Of a stretch of 64,000 bases of DNA, positions 1 to 8,636 are shown piece by piece. This DNA is from JBFGFX01 sp965232455 (GTDB lineage Bacteria; Pseudomonadota; Gammaproteobacteria; Steroidobacterales; Woeseiaceae). Under the pieces are notes generated by a model. That model was not told where the DNA came from. It did not search any database and saw only the letters and a list, made by a program, of their open reading frames with translations. Each line of letters opens with the position of its first letter. Positions within the stretch are counted from its first letter, which is position 1. The stretch spans positions 1,240,001 to 1,304,000 of the forward strand of contig OZ246981.1 in assembly GCA_965232455.1 (NCBI GenBank). Reading direction: 5' to 3'. Both the position numbers and the translations under genes were made by a program.

Positions 1-653
1 GGCAGGCGCGCCCGCGCTTTTGCGGGTCGTGAGGCAATGAGCGCAGCGGCGGTGGCCTTCCAGTCCGTGGCGTCCGCGATCTCATCGACCAGCCCGATAC
101 GCTGGGCTTTGCTCACGGTAATGGGTTTGCCGGTCAGCATGAGTTGCATGGCGGCCCGCACGCCCGCGATCTGGACCGCGCGCACGGTACCTCCGAAACC
201 GGGATGAATGCCGAGCTGTACTTCCGGCAGGCCGAGAATCGGCTTTTGGTGCTCGATGGCGATTCGATAGTCGCAGGCCATCGCCAATTCGAGGCCGCCG
301 CCGAGCGCAAAGCCGTTGATTGCCGCGACGGTCGGGCAGGTCAAGGCCTCCAGGCGATCGAGGACCTGTTGGCCGAGCCGGATGAGCGTGTAGGCCTGTT
401 CGGCGTTCTCGATGGTGGTGAACTCGTTGATATCGGCCCCCATCACGAAACCGTTCTTTTTACCTGAATGGATGACCACGCCGGCCGGCGGCCGCGTTTC
501 CAGCTCGCCGATGATCGTGTTCAGCTCACGCAGGACAGGACCGGACAGCACATTGGCGCTGCTTTCCGCTTTGTCGATGCAGAGCCATGCGATTCCCACC
601 GAATCGTGCTCCAGCCGCCAGTGTTCAAATTGTTGTTTGTTTTCCTCGGTCAT
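1..653 (-). CDS. fadJ: Fatty acid oxidation complex alpha subunit, FadJ-like (3' part cut by window edge)
   Basis: The visible 217 residues are the enoyl-CoA hydratase/isomerase (crotonase) domain of a multifunctional beta-oxidation enzyme, which hydrates trans-2-enoyl-CoA; in this family a 3-hydroxyacyl-CoA dehydrogenase part follows, beyond the window. Seen directly: the oxyanion-hole stretch GFVMGADINEF, the GGGLELAMACDYRIA segment with the first catalytic Glu, and GLPEVQLGIHPGFGGT with the second. The start is the ATG at 653, preceded by AGGA about eight bases upstream. The gene lies 66 bases downstream of the endonuclease/phosphatase-fold gene on the same strand and may be co-transcribed. 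FadJ rather than FadB is inferred from the N-terminal sequence; the missing C-terminus would settle it. Confidence 0.88.
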   Translation of the reverse strand, partial: MTEENKQQFEHWRLEHDSVGIAWLCIDKAESSANVLSGPVLRELNTIIGELETRPPAGVVIHSGKKNGFVMGADINEFTTIENAEQAYTLIRLGQQVLDRLEALTCPTVAAINGFALGGGLELAMACDYRIAIEHQKPILGLPEVQLGIHPGFGGTVRAVQIAGVRAAMQLMLTGKPITVSKAQRIGLVDEIADATDWKATAAALIASRPAKARARL

Positions 654-719
654 GAAGGGGTCCTGATACTTTGCTCGGCCAGGCAGCGTCGGTGCGCCGC
701 TCGCCAGGGCCTGTTAACC

Positions 720-1454
720 CTAGGCGACGTCAAAATCGCAGATCAACGGCAGGTGATCGGAAAAACGCACTTCCGGAATCTCGAAATGCCGCACCTTGAT
801 GCCTTCCTGGTACAGAATGAAATCCAGCTCGCGGCGCGGCGAACGGCTGGGAAACGACGGCAGGCTCTGCGTGTTGGCGCTTTTCAGCCCGGCGGCTTTC
901 ATGAACAGGTAGATCTCGTCCTCGCCCCAAAACGTGTTGAAATCGCCGGCGACGATCACGGGTTTCTCCGTGTCGGCGATGATGTCGTGCAGCCGTCGAA
1001 GTTGCAGATGCCGGTGCCGGTATTTGAGTGAAAGATGCACCAGGAAAACGGCAAACCGCTCCATTTCCAACTCGATGATGAGCCGTTTTATACCGGTGTC
1101 GAAGTAGTGAAATGTTTCGCCGTGGACACGTTCGGCGGCCAAAAATGCATTGCCCTGTTTACGGATGATCGGCAGCAACTGGTTTATCGAAGACTCGCCG
1201 TATTTGATCTCGTAGGAGGTGTTCATGCCGAGTTTTTTGGCAATGCTGTCTGCCTGATTGATCATGCGGCTGCGAATGGAGCCGGTGTCCACCTCGATGA
1301 GTCCGACGATGTCGGGATCGCAGGAGCGGATGAATTCGGTGATGTCGGGCAAAACGGTCTGGCTACCGAGCAGGTAGCCCGCTCCCGGCAGGGGTACGTG
1401 CATGGAGGCGCCTGCGCCCACTGCGTAGCGGATGTTGTATAGGAGCAGGCGCAT
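720..1454 (-). CDS. Endonuclease/exonuclease/phosphatase family protein
   Basis: A 244-residue protein of the metal-dependent EEP superfamily (fold of DNase I, exonuclease III and inositol phosphatases), which hydrolyses phosphodiester or phosphomonoester bonds. Visible hallmarks are the N-terminal NIRY, a metal-binding Glu in IGLIEVDTGS, the GDFNTFWGE Asp-Asn pair and the C-terminal SDHLPL with the catalytic His. There is no signal peptide, so it is probably cytoplasmic. The start is the ATG at 1454. Substrate cannot be inferred; the same-strand neighbour is fadJ. Confidence 0.88.
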   Translation of the reverse strand: MRLLLYNIRYAVGAGASMHVPLPGAGYLLGSQTVLPDITEFIRSCDPDIVGLIEVDTGSIRSRMINQADSIAKKLGMNTSYEIKYGESSINQLLPIIRKQGNAFLAAERVHGETFHYFDTGIKRLIIELEMERFAVFLVHLSLKYRHRHLQLRRLHDIIADTEKPVIVAGDFNTFWGEDEIYLFMKAAGLKSANTQSLPSFPSRSPRRELDFILYQEGIKVRHFEIPEVRFSDHLPLICDFDVA

Positions 1455-1648
1455 GATCGATTTGGCCCTGGACCGACACTGAAAGTTGAATGCTGACCCG
1501 TCAGAGGTCCGCTGTACGATACAGAAAGGGGCGAGCCATGGAAACCACTGTCGCGCTCGGCCCTGACCGTGACCGCTTGCTGGCCATATTTGGACTCTAT
1601 TCGTTACACTACACTCGCGTTATATCGGCAAGTTGTGGAGGTTGACAC

Positions 1649-2116
1649 GTGTCCGAGAGTAACCCCATTCGAGTGTTCGTATCCCATTTGTTTCGCGAAG
1701 ACGCAGATTACCTCAGAGTATTCGAGTTTCTGGAGAGCGTGGACCGGTTCTTCTACGTCAACACGAGCAAGCCGGAAAACATCCCACAGACTGGCGGTAT
1801 CGAGGCGATCAAGGACGAGTATATCGGTCAGATAAAGGCATCGGAGGCGGCGATCGTGCTACCCGAGCATTTTTCCGAGAATGCGGATCTCGTGAACTAT
1901 CAGATGGACGTAGCGGACGCCAACGACAAACCGATCGTCACGATTCGGCCGTTCGGCGGACTGAATGTAACACCGGCGGAACTCGAGAAACGCGTCAAGG
2001 AGCTGGTGGAGTGGAACAATCGTGAGATTGCCGATGCGCTGCGGCGGCAGGCGCGGCATGAGGACACCTCTCGCTGGGACGTCATCGATTTTCCAGGATT
2101 CGATGAAGAACAGTGA
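1649..2116 (+). CDS. Stand-alone TIR-like (MTH538/DUF1863-type) domain protein
   Basis: A 155-residue single-domain protein. It opens with IRVFVSHLFREDADYLRVFEFLE, typical of the TIR-like MTH538 family, where a beta strand ending in VFVSH/VFISY precedes the first helix. A second strand EAAIVLPEHFSENADLVNYQMDVA and a third KPIVTIRPFGG complete a flavodoxin-like core. Such domains occur in ThsB of the Thoeris anti-phage system and in other nucleotide-signalling proteins. No ThsA-like partner is adjacent: the next gene is a phosphodiesterase 26 bases downstream. The GTG start has GGAGG eight bases upstream. The fold is fairly secure; a defence role is only a possibility. Confidence 0.75.
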   Translation: MSESNPIRVFVSHLFREDADYLRVFEFLESVDRFFYVNTSKPENIPQTGGIEAIKDEYIGQIKASEAAIVLPEHFSENADLVNYQMDVADANDKPIVTIRPFGGLNVTPAELEKRVKELVEWNNREIADALRRQARHEDTSRWDVIDFPGFDEEQ

Positions 2117-2142
2117 GTTAGAGATAATAGTTAAAGTATTTT

Positions 2143-3117
2143 ATGGCGTCTGACTCAGGATTGAGCGAGCGCGTCGGACCGCTGGTAATCGCCCATCGGG
2201 GCGCCAGCGGCTACCTTCCCGAACACACGCTGGCGGCCAAGGCGCTCGCTTACGGTCTTGGGGCCGACTTCCTCGAGCAGGACGTCGTCGCGACGCGCGA
2301 CCGTCAACTCGTGGTGCTTCACGACATCCACCTGGACAGGGTGACCGACGTCGTGGAGCGCTTTCCGGATCGCGCACGCGCCGACGGACGCTGGTACGCG
2401 GTCGATTTTGACCTCGCCGAGCTGAAGTCGCTGAACGTGTTCGAGCGAATGAACGAGCGCGGCGACGGGACCGTTTTCCCGGCCCGTTTTCCGCATCGCA
2501 GCGGTCGTTTTCAGATTGCGACGCTGGCGGAAGAAATCGAGATGATCCAGGGTCTCAATCGCTCGATGGGACGCAGCGTCGGCATATATCCGGAGATCAA
2601 GCGGCCGTCCTGGCACCGTGAGGAGGGCATTGATCTGAGCGAGATGGTCCTTGCCGTGCTGGCGCGTTACGGTTACGAACGCCGCGCCGATCCTGTTTAC
2701 GTCCAGTGTTTCGACGCCGATGAGACGCGGCGTATACGCGAGCAGCTGGGTTCCGAGCTGCGCCTGGTGCAGCTTCTGGCGGAAAACGAATGGCGCGAGT
2801 CGCCCTCGGATTACACCTACCTCAAGACCGCCGAAGGAATTGCCGAAGTGGCCGAATACGCCGACGCAATAGGGCCGTGGATCGGGCAGCTCTATTCGTT
2901 ACCGCAGGCAGGTGGACAGGCTGTCTCGACGGGGCTTGCGGAGTGCGCCCACGGCAATGGTTTGGCCGTGCATCCCTACACATACCGTGCCGATGCGCTG
3001 GCGCCCGGTTTTACCTCCTACGCGGAGATGGTCGTCTGGTTTGTGGAAACCCTGCTGGTTGACGGCCTGTTCACCGACTTTACGGATGCGACCATCGCGG
3101 CGCTGAGGCTGCGATAA
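2143..3117 (+). CDS. Glycerophosphodiester phosphodiesterase (GlpQ-like)
   Basis: A 324-residue GDPD-family enzyme, which hydrolyses glycerophosphodiesters to glycerol-3-phosphate and an alcohol. The N-terminal IAHRGASGYLPEHTLAA contains the catalytic HRG and the metal-binding Glu; FLEQDVVATRDRQLVVLHDIHLDRVTDV carries the metal Asp and second catalytic His. IYPEIKRPSWH and VYVQCFD are later barrel strands, and WFVETLLVDGLFTDFTD closes the TIM barrel. The insertion between residues 70 and 120 resembles GlpQ rather than UgpQ. Periplasmic GlpQ has a signal peptide, but none is visible here, so this one may be cytoplasmic or use an unrecognised upstream start. The ATG at 2143 has only weak Shine-Dalgarno support. 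Confidence 0.9.
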   Translation: MASDSGLSERVGPLVIAHRGASGYLPEHTLAAKALAYGLGADFLEQDVVATRDRQLVVLHDIHLDRVTDVVERFPDRARADGRWYAVDFDLAELKSLNVFERMNERGDGTVFPARFPHRSGRFQIATLAEEIEMIQGLNRSMGRSVGIYPEIKRPSWHREEGIDLSEMVLAVLARYGYERRADPVYVQCFDADETRRIREQLGSELRLVQLLAENEWRESPSDYTYLKTAEGIAEVAEYADAIGPWIGQLYSLPQAGGQAVSTGLAECAHGNGLAVHPYTYRADALAPGFTSYAEMVVWFVETLLVDGLFTDFTDATIAALRLR

Positions 3118-3363
3118 AACGGCCGTGGCGACCCGGAGTCGTTGCCCTTGGGCGTCCGGGATGAGACGCTTATTGGCTCTTTTTTAACATATCCACTCTC
3201 GATCGAGCCGTCGACACTGTGTTTACGAAGCCCCGGGCGCCTGACGGCGGGGGCACGAGTGGAATTGGCGCCGTTCCCCATGCGGGACTGAGAACTCGGT
3301 CCTTTTCTCATGCAGAAAAGTGCATAATCTAGACCGTTGCCAATTCAATTCAGGAATCCGGCA

Positions 3364-3891
3364 ATGTTTATGGATACCCCGCATACCTTGCTATACACGG
3401 CCCTGGGCGCGTTCTTCCTCGGATGGTTCGTCGGCAAAATCGGGGCTTATTTCGGCAACAAGTATACCGAGAGCAATCGCGACCCACGCGACGACCGGAT
3501 TCGCTCCCTGGAAGCCGAACTCCGCATTGCCAAGACCGAAGGTGAGAAGAGCAAGGCCGATCTCAAGGCAAGAGACGGCGACCTCGCCGACGCGCGCAAG
3601 GAAATCGACGACATCGAACTGCACCTGAAGAAATCCGAGGAAGTCATTGTCGAGCTTCGCAAGGATCTCAGGGACTCGGTCATCAAGACACGCGAGCTTC
3701 GGGAAGAACTCACCGAGCGGGCCACCGAAAACCTGAAGTCCGAGGTCAGGCTCCGGGAAGTGCAGACCGAACTGTCCGTGGCGCAGGCCTCGACGGACAT
3801 GATCGCAACCGGTGTGCTCGACTACTCCCAGGACGAAGAAGCCGACGAGGAAGACTCGGAAAAACCGCAAATCTACAACGCGGGCGTGTAG
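3364..3891 (+). CDS. Membrane-anchored coiled-coil protein of unknown function
   Basis: A 175-residue protein with one N-terminal transmembrane helix (about residues 6-24, TLLYTALGAFFLGWFVGKIG), then a long charged coiled coil rich in Glu, Lys, Arg and Leu (about 40-145), and an acidic tail (DEEADEEDSEKPQ). The plan recalls E. coli YhcB/ZapG-type inner-membrane proteins, but I do not recognise a family. The ATG at 3364 was chosen over an in-frame TTG at 3337 because AGGA lies eight bases upstream. It stands alone with about 250 bases of non-coding sequence on its left and 200 on its right. Confidence 0.75.
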   Translation: MFMDTPHTLLYTALGAFFLGWFVGKIGAYFGNKYTESNRDPRDDRIRSLEAELRIAKTEGEKSKADLKARDGDLADARKEIDDIELHLKKSEEVIVELRKDLRDSVIKTRELREELTERATENLKSEVRLREVQTELSVAQASTDMIATGVLDYSQDEEADEEDSEKPQIYNAGV

Positions 3892-4095
3892 ACACCGGAT
3901 CCCGGTAAACCTTCTGACAACGCGCGATCGACGCCCCGCCGGTCACGGCCCGTCGCCTCTGCGCGGTAGCGCCGGCCCGACGTATATCCCGGAACGCCTG
4001 CCGCGTTCGGCGGTCATAGGTATGGCGCCGCGTCGGAGTTTTGTGGAAAAATACCCGGCTCGGGCGGGTGTCTCGACGGATATTGGCGGAAACGA

Positions 4096-4395
4096 GTGGA
4101 TCGGACGCAAATTCAGAACAACATCAAACGCTGGCGCATTGCGCTGCTGGCGCTGCTGAGTATCGCCGCCTCTCAGCTCGTTCTGGCCGGACACCAGTTC
4201 GCGCATGACGAGACCGTCGTCGCGGAGAACTGCGCCGTTTGCATCCAGCTCGAGCAATTGGAATCACCGACGATTGGCGCCGAATCCGCGTCCTTGATGA
4301 CGTTTGCCAAACTCGTTCTGCCGGTATTGACCGACCGCGTCGTCGCCGACGATATTGTTCGCCGCTATTCGAGCCGCGCGCCTCCAGCCATCTGA
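4096..4395 (+). CDS. Small exported DUF2946-like protein
   Basis: A 99-residue protein with an N-terminal signal or anchor (WRIALLALLSIAASQLVLAG), then HQFAHDE, a Cys pair CAVC, and a C-terminal SRAPPAI tail. Short proteins of this plan (hydrophobic start, His-rich stretch, CxxC and a terminal APPA) are often annotated DUF2946 and lie beside metal-responsive TonB receptors. That matches here: a His/Glu-rich receptor starts about 90 bases downstream on the same strand. A role in metal sensing or handling in the periplasm is an inference. The start is a GTG with GGCGGA about seven bases upstream. Confidence 0.65.
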   Translation: MDRTQIQNNIKRWRIALLALLSIAASQLVLAGHQFAHDETVVAENCAVCIQLEQLESPTIGAESASLMTFAKLVLPVLTDRVVADDIVRRYSSRAPPAI

Positions 4396-4486
4396 TCTTT
4401 GCCCCGAAGCGGAGTCGAAATCCGCTTAATCCGCCGTGACGCCGACGATCACGGTGTTCGCAACAGCAAAAGACCGGAACAAAACA

Positions 4487-6601
4487 ATGAAATCTCATGA
4501 AAGGCGGAATTCACTTTCCCGTACTCTCGGCGTGTGCTTTTTCGGCACGGCGATCGCCCCGGCATTCGCCCAGGGCAACCAGGCTCCCGACGAGCATCAC
4601 GATATCGAAGAAATCACCGTGGAGGCGACGGCGTTGCCAAGAACCGTCGAGCAGCTGGCGCAGCCGACCTCGGTGCTGCGGGGTGAAGAGCTTGCAAAGA
4701 AAGTTGCGCCGAGCATCGGCGAGACCTTGTCGAGGGAACTCGGCGTCAGCTCAACCTATTTTGGACCGGTCGCCTCGCGTCCGGTTATCCGTGGCCAGTT
4801 CGGAGAGCGCGTACGCGTGTTGAGCAACGGTCTCGACGCGCTCGACGCATCCGCGCTCAGCGAAGATCATCAGACGAGCGTCGAAGGCATCCTGGCGGAA
4901 CGCGTCGAGATCATTCGTGGCCCGGCAACCCTGCTTTACGGCAGCGGCGCAGCCGGTGGCCTCGTCAACGTCGTCGACAACCGCATCATCGACAGCCCGT
5001 TAAGCGAACCGTTCAGCGGTGAGTTGGCGGTGAACGGGACCTCGGTCACGGGTGAAGTCGCCGGCGCGGGCTGGTTGGCGTTCGGCAACGAGAGGATCGG
5101 CGTCCACCTCGATTACTTCCGGCGCGATACCGAGGACGTCGACATTCCGGGGTTTGCGGAGTCTTCGCGGTTTCGCGCGCTCGAGGAAGCGGAAGAGGAA
5201 CACGGCGAGGAAGAAGAACACGGTGAGGAAGAGGAGGCCCGCGGCAGCATCGAAAACAGCGACAGCTCTACCGATGGCGGTGCGATCGGTATCTCGCTTA
5301 CCGGTGATGACGGTTTCCTGGGTGTGTCGGTGAGCACGTTTGACAGCGACTATGGCGTGCCCGGCGCCCATCACCACCACGAGGAAGGCGAAGAAGAGGA
5401 GGAAGAAGAGGAAGAAGAAGAGACCGTGCGCATCAAGCTCGAGCAGACCCGCGTCGACCTGCAGGGCCAGTATTCGTTCGCCGGTCCGATCCAGCGCGTC
5501 CGCGTTCGCCTCACCCAGAACGACTACGAACACACCGAGTTCGAGGGCGGCGAGGTTGGCACGATCTTCGAGACGGAAGGCGTCGATGCCCGAGTCGAGC
5601 TCGCACATGCTCCGATTGGAGCCCTGGAGGGTGCGTTCGGCTTTCAGTACAAACAAATCGATTTTAATGCAATCGGCGACGAAGCGTATGTGCCCGAATC
5701 CGATACCGAACGACTGAGTATTTTCGTGTTCGAGGAGTTGGGCATGACGGACAGCTTTACGGTGCAGGGCAGTTTGCGACTCGAGAACCAGGAGATCAGC
5801 GGTCCGACGCTCGTCAGCGACTACGATGAATCGGCGTTCAGCGCGTCGATCGGGGCGGTCTGGGGCCTATCCGAGTCGCTGACGCTTTCTGCGCACTATT
5901 CGCTGTCGGAACGGCATCCCAACGCCACGGAGCTCTACGCCGACGGTCCGCACGTCGCCGTGCAGCGTTTCGAGCGCGGCGCGGTAACCCTGGGTAACGA
6001 CATCCTCGATAAGGAGGTCTCTCAAAACATCGACCTGACGTTGCGAGGAAACACCGAATGGGTCGATTGGACCATGACGGTGTTCAGCAACGACGTCGAC
6101 GACTACATCATCCTGTCGCCCACGGCGGAAATCGAGGACGGTTTTCAGGTGTTCGAGTACGGTCAGGCCGACGCCGAACTCTACGGATTCGAGGCGGAAG
6201 CGCGAATCGAATTGCTGGATACCGACCGCGGGCACCTGCATACGCGGGTCTTCAGCGACTACGTCGCCGGCGAACAAAGCCGCTCGGGTGAATACCTGCC
6301 GCGACTGACTCCGCTGCGTTACGGCCTTGGCTTGCACTACACCATCGACGACGTGGAGATGAGCGTCGATGCGACCACCTACGACAAGCAGAGTAAAACG
6401 GCAAACAACGAGCTGCCGACGGACAGCTATACGCTGGTGGGCGCGGAGGTCTCCTACGCGGTGCCGGATCGTGGGCTTTTCGTCTTCTTGAGAGGATCGA
6501 ACCTCGGCGATCAGGATGCCCGCCAGCACGCCTCGCCGCTGAAGGACACGGTGCCGCTGCCGGGTCGTTCCGTGCACGCCGGCGTTCGTTTCGAGTTCTG
6601 A
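4487..6601 (+). CDS. TonB-dependent outer-membrane receptor with His/Glu-rich loops, probably zinc (ZnuD-like)
   Basis: A roughly 704-residue outer-membrane receptor. A signal peptide ending in APAFAQ is followed by EEITVEATALPRT (TonB-box region), a plug domain with VIRGQFGERVRVLSNG and VEIIRGPATLLYGSGAAGGLVNVVD, and a 22-strand barrel ending in the typical terminal Phe. Two external loops hold metal-binding tracts: an EEEHGEEEE repeat encoded near 5185-5245 and HHHHEEGEEEE followed by a Glu run near 5370-5425. Such tracts occur in the zinc receptor ZnuD of Neisseria and Acinetobacter. The ATG at 4487 was preferred to the in-frame start at 4436 because it places the signal peptide at the N-terminus. 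Substrate zinc is inferred; copper or another divalent metal is possible. Confidence 0.88.
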   Translation: MKSHERRNSLSRTLGVCFFGTAIAPAFAQGNQAPDEHHDIEEITVEATALPRTVEQLAQPTSVLRGEELAKKVAPSIGETLSRELGVSSTYFGPVASRPVIRGQFGERVRVLSNGLDALDASALSEDHQTSVEGILAERVEIIRGPATLLYGSGAAGGLVNVVDNRIIDSPLSEPFSGELAVNGTSVTGEVAGAGWLAFGNERIGVHLDYFRRDTEDVDIPGFAESSRFRALEEAEEEHGEEEEHGEEEEARGSIENSDSSTDGGAIGISLTGDDGFLGVSVSTFDSDYGVPGAHHHHEEGEEEEEEEEEEETVRIKLEQTRVDLQGQYSFAGPIQRVRVRLTQNDYEHTEFEGGEVGTIFETEGVDARVELAHAPIGALEGAFGFQYKQIDFNAIGDEAYVPESDTERLSIFVFEELGMTDSFTVQGSLRLENQEISGPTLVSDYDESAFSASIGAVWGLSESLTLSAHYSLSERHPNATELYADGPHVAVQRFERGAVTLGNDILDKEVSQNIDLTLRGNTEWVDWTMTVFSNDVDDYIILSPTAEIEDGFQVFEYGQADAELYGFEAEARIELLDTDRGHLHTRVFSDYVAGEQSRSGEYLPRLTPLRYGLGLHYTIDDVEMSVDATTYDKQSKTANNELPTDSYTLVGAEVSYAVPDRGLFVFLRGSNLGDQDARQHASPLKDTVPLPGRSVHAGVRFEF

Positions 6602-6713
6602 GGTCCGGGGTAGTTTTGCCGCCCGCGACGGCGGCAGCTACCATGGCCGCCTGTAATGGCTGGGCGCGTGGTCCGGTCTAGTTAAGCGGAACCAAGCGGA
6701 CAGGAGACGGCCG

Positions 6714-7229
6714 ATGCGAAAACCGATCGCCGGAGCGCTCGCGATTCTTGGGATGACGCCCGGTGCGGGCGTCGCTCAGGACGCGGCCGGTGGCATGATG
6801 GACAAGCCGAATGGCGATATCGTCGAATTTTTGCCGCACAATCCGGCCGAGTGCGCGGCGGACGGCATCGCCAATGGCGGCTACGATCTGATCAGTTATC
6901 GAAAGGAAGGCGGGCCTCGATTCGGGAGCGCCGAGTTTCCCGCCGAGTACGGCGGCCTCACCTATTTGTTCGAGACGGACGCGCATCGCCGCCAGTTCCT
7001 GGACGATCCGGAGCGGTATCTGCCGGCCTACAGCGGCTGGTGCGCCGTCACGCTGGCGCTCGGCCGGCTGAACTGTCCCGACTACACGAATTTCAAGATC
7101 GAAGACGGTCGGCTGCTACTGTTCGAGCTGACCGGGTTCACGAACGGGCAGACCCTTTGGAACTCCGATCCCGGGCATTTTCGCGGTCTTGCAGACGGCA
7201 ATTACACGATCGTGATGAATCACGAATGA
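6714..7229 (+). CDS. Secreted YHS domain protein
   Basis: A 171-residue exported protein. A signal peptide (residues 1-21, ending VAQD) is followed by a YHS-type domain: YDLISYRKEGGPRFGSAEF, then the aromatic core GGLTYLFETDAHRRQFLDDPERYLPAYSGWCAVTLALG. This is the secreted YHS group (YDPVAYF..G-like, ending in GxCA) often found near metal or redox proteins. AGGAGA lies eight bases before the ATG. Its stop codon overlaps the start of the TAXI-type lipoprotein by four bases (ATGA), so the two are translated together and probably act together. The domain's ligand is not established. Confidence 0.8.
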   Translation: MRKPIAGALAILGMTPGAGVAQDAAGGMMDKPNGDIVEFLPHNPAECAADGIANGGYDLISYRKEGGPRFGSAEFPAEYGGLTYLFETDAHRRQFLDDPERYLPAYSGWCAVTLALGRLNCPDYTNFKIEDGRLLLFELTGFTNGQTLWNSDPGHFRGLADGNYTIVMNHE

Positions 7230-8482
7230 CCGGAACCGGTCTTGGGTCAGGGTCCAGACGCCTCCTCGCCGGCGGTCTTTGCGCGTTGTTGACGCTGTCC
7301 TGCACACGCGCGCCGCAGTCGGTCGTCGTGAGCATCTCCACCGAAGAGCCGGGACCGTCGGTCGCCGCCGCCATGCAGCCGCTGCTGGCCGAGCAGAACA
7401 TCGAACTCGTGATTCGGGGAAATGACGACCCGGAGAGCATACTGACCGTGGTGCTCGAAGGCGATGCGGATCTGGGCATCGTCGAGGAGCCGGCGCGTCG
7501 CGTTCATGGGCTGACGACGGTAGCGCCGTTGTACCCGAGTATCCTGCACGTTCTGTATCGAAAAAACCGCTCGATTCGGACCTTTCCGGAACTGATACGG
7601 GGACAGCAGGTGTATGCCGGGCCGATTGGCGGTACCGCGTGGCGACTGCTCCAGCAGCTGGCCGGCGATTACATGCTGGCGGAAGCGGATTACACGGTTC
7701 TGGCGGAGCCGTGGCGCGTTGAGCCGGACGTCTATTTCATATTGGGCGGACTGCTGGCGCAGGAGAGTCTCGCAAAGCTGGGCGCCTACCAGATGTTCAG
7801 TTTCGGTTCCGCCGACCAACTCGGGTCCGGCACCCAGGCGGAAGGTCTGGCGTTGAAATACCCGAACATCCGGCCCTTCATCCTACCCGAATCGGTTTAC
7901 GGTTCGTTCAATCAGGAAGCGGTGCTGACGCTGGCAACGCGGACCGTGCTGGTGGCGCGGGACGATCTCGGCCCCGACCTCACGTACCTGATCGCCCGCA
8001 AGCTGTTCGAGCAGGCCCACGAGATTGCGATCGAATACCACCTGGTCATGACCGAGTTACATGACGAGCTCGATCCCAGCATGCTGGCGTTGCCGCTGCA
8101 CCGCGGTGCGCGTTATTACGTCGAAAAGGACGAGCCGACCGTGTTCGAGCGATACGCCGAAGTGGTGGGTGTCGGTTTGACCATCATCGCGGCCGCCGGC
8201 AGCGGTCTTCTGGCCGCCGTGCGCATGAACAAGGCGCGCCGCAAAGATCGAATCGACGTGTTCTACCGGCGTGTCCTGGCGATACGGCATGAGCTTGAAA
8301 GTACTGATAACGATATTAAATACAATGAATTATCAGATAAAATTAAAGTAATACAGGAAGATGTATTCAAGTTGCTCATCGCCGAACGCCTCAACGTCGA
8401 CGAGTCCCTGACGCTGTTTCTCGACCTGTCGAACAAGGTGCTCGGGGAGATTGCCAGCCAGCAGTCGGGTTCGTCAGCCTGA
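7226..8482 (+). CDS. TAXI-family TRAP-type solute-binding lipoprotein with C-terminal membrane helix
   Basis: A 418-residue protein. The N-terminal hydrophobic segment ends in the lipobox LTLSC, predicting a lipoprotein. The body resembles TAXI-type periplasmic receptors: VVVSISTEEPGPSVAAAMQPLL, GDADLGIVEEPARR and LVARDDLGPDLTYLIARKLFEQ. Unusually, a transmembrane helix follows (about residues 313-333, VVGVGLTIIAAAGSGLLAAV) and then a cytoplasmic basic/coiled tail. No TRAP permease subunits are adjacent, so it may have a sensory or accessory role rather than transport. The start is the ATG overlapping the YHS gene's stop. The tail-coding part around 8300-8370 is strikingly AT-rich compared with its surroundings. 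Confidence 0.8.
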   Translation: MTGTGLGSGSRRLLAGGLCALLTLSCTRAPQSVVVSISTEEPGPSVAAAMQPLLAEQNIELVIRGNDDPESILTVVLEGDADLGIVEEPARRVHGLTTVAPLYPSILHVLYRKNRSIRTFPELIRGQQVYAGPIGGTAWRLLQQLAGDYMLAEADYTVLAEPWRVEPDVYFILGGLLAQESLAKLGAYQMFSFGSADQLGSGTQAEGLALKYPNIRPFILPESVYGSFNQEAVLTLATRTVLVARDDLGPDLTYLIARKLFEQAHEIAIEYHLVMTELHDELDPSMLALPLHRGARYYVEKDEPTVFERYAEVVGVGLTIIAAAGSGLLAAVRMNKARRKDRIDVFYRRVLAIRHELESTDNDIKYNELSDKIKVIQEDVFKLLIAERLNVDESLTLFLDLSNKVLGEIASQQSGSSA

Positions 8483-8636
8483 TAGCGGCGGCTGGTTCCG
8501 GGCTTCCCCGCCGCTTCCACCCCGACCGGGGCGGGCCTCGGCGCGCAAAGAATTGTCAAGATTGTGCCGCGCCGGTCAACAGGACGGCCATTCGCGCGTT
8601 AGCGTGTGTGTCATTGATCAATAAGTGGAGCAAAAC

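Noticed and set aside
5371..5425. Purine-rich repetitive DNA suggesting a repeat array
   Set aside because: It is the Glu/His tract of the TonB receptor, not a CRISPR or other array; no CRISPR array was found anywhere in the window.
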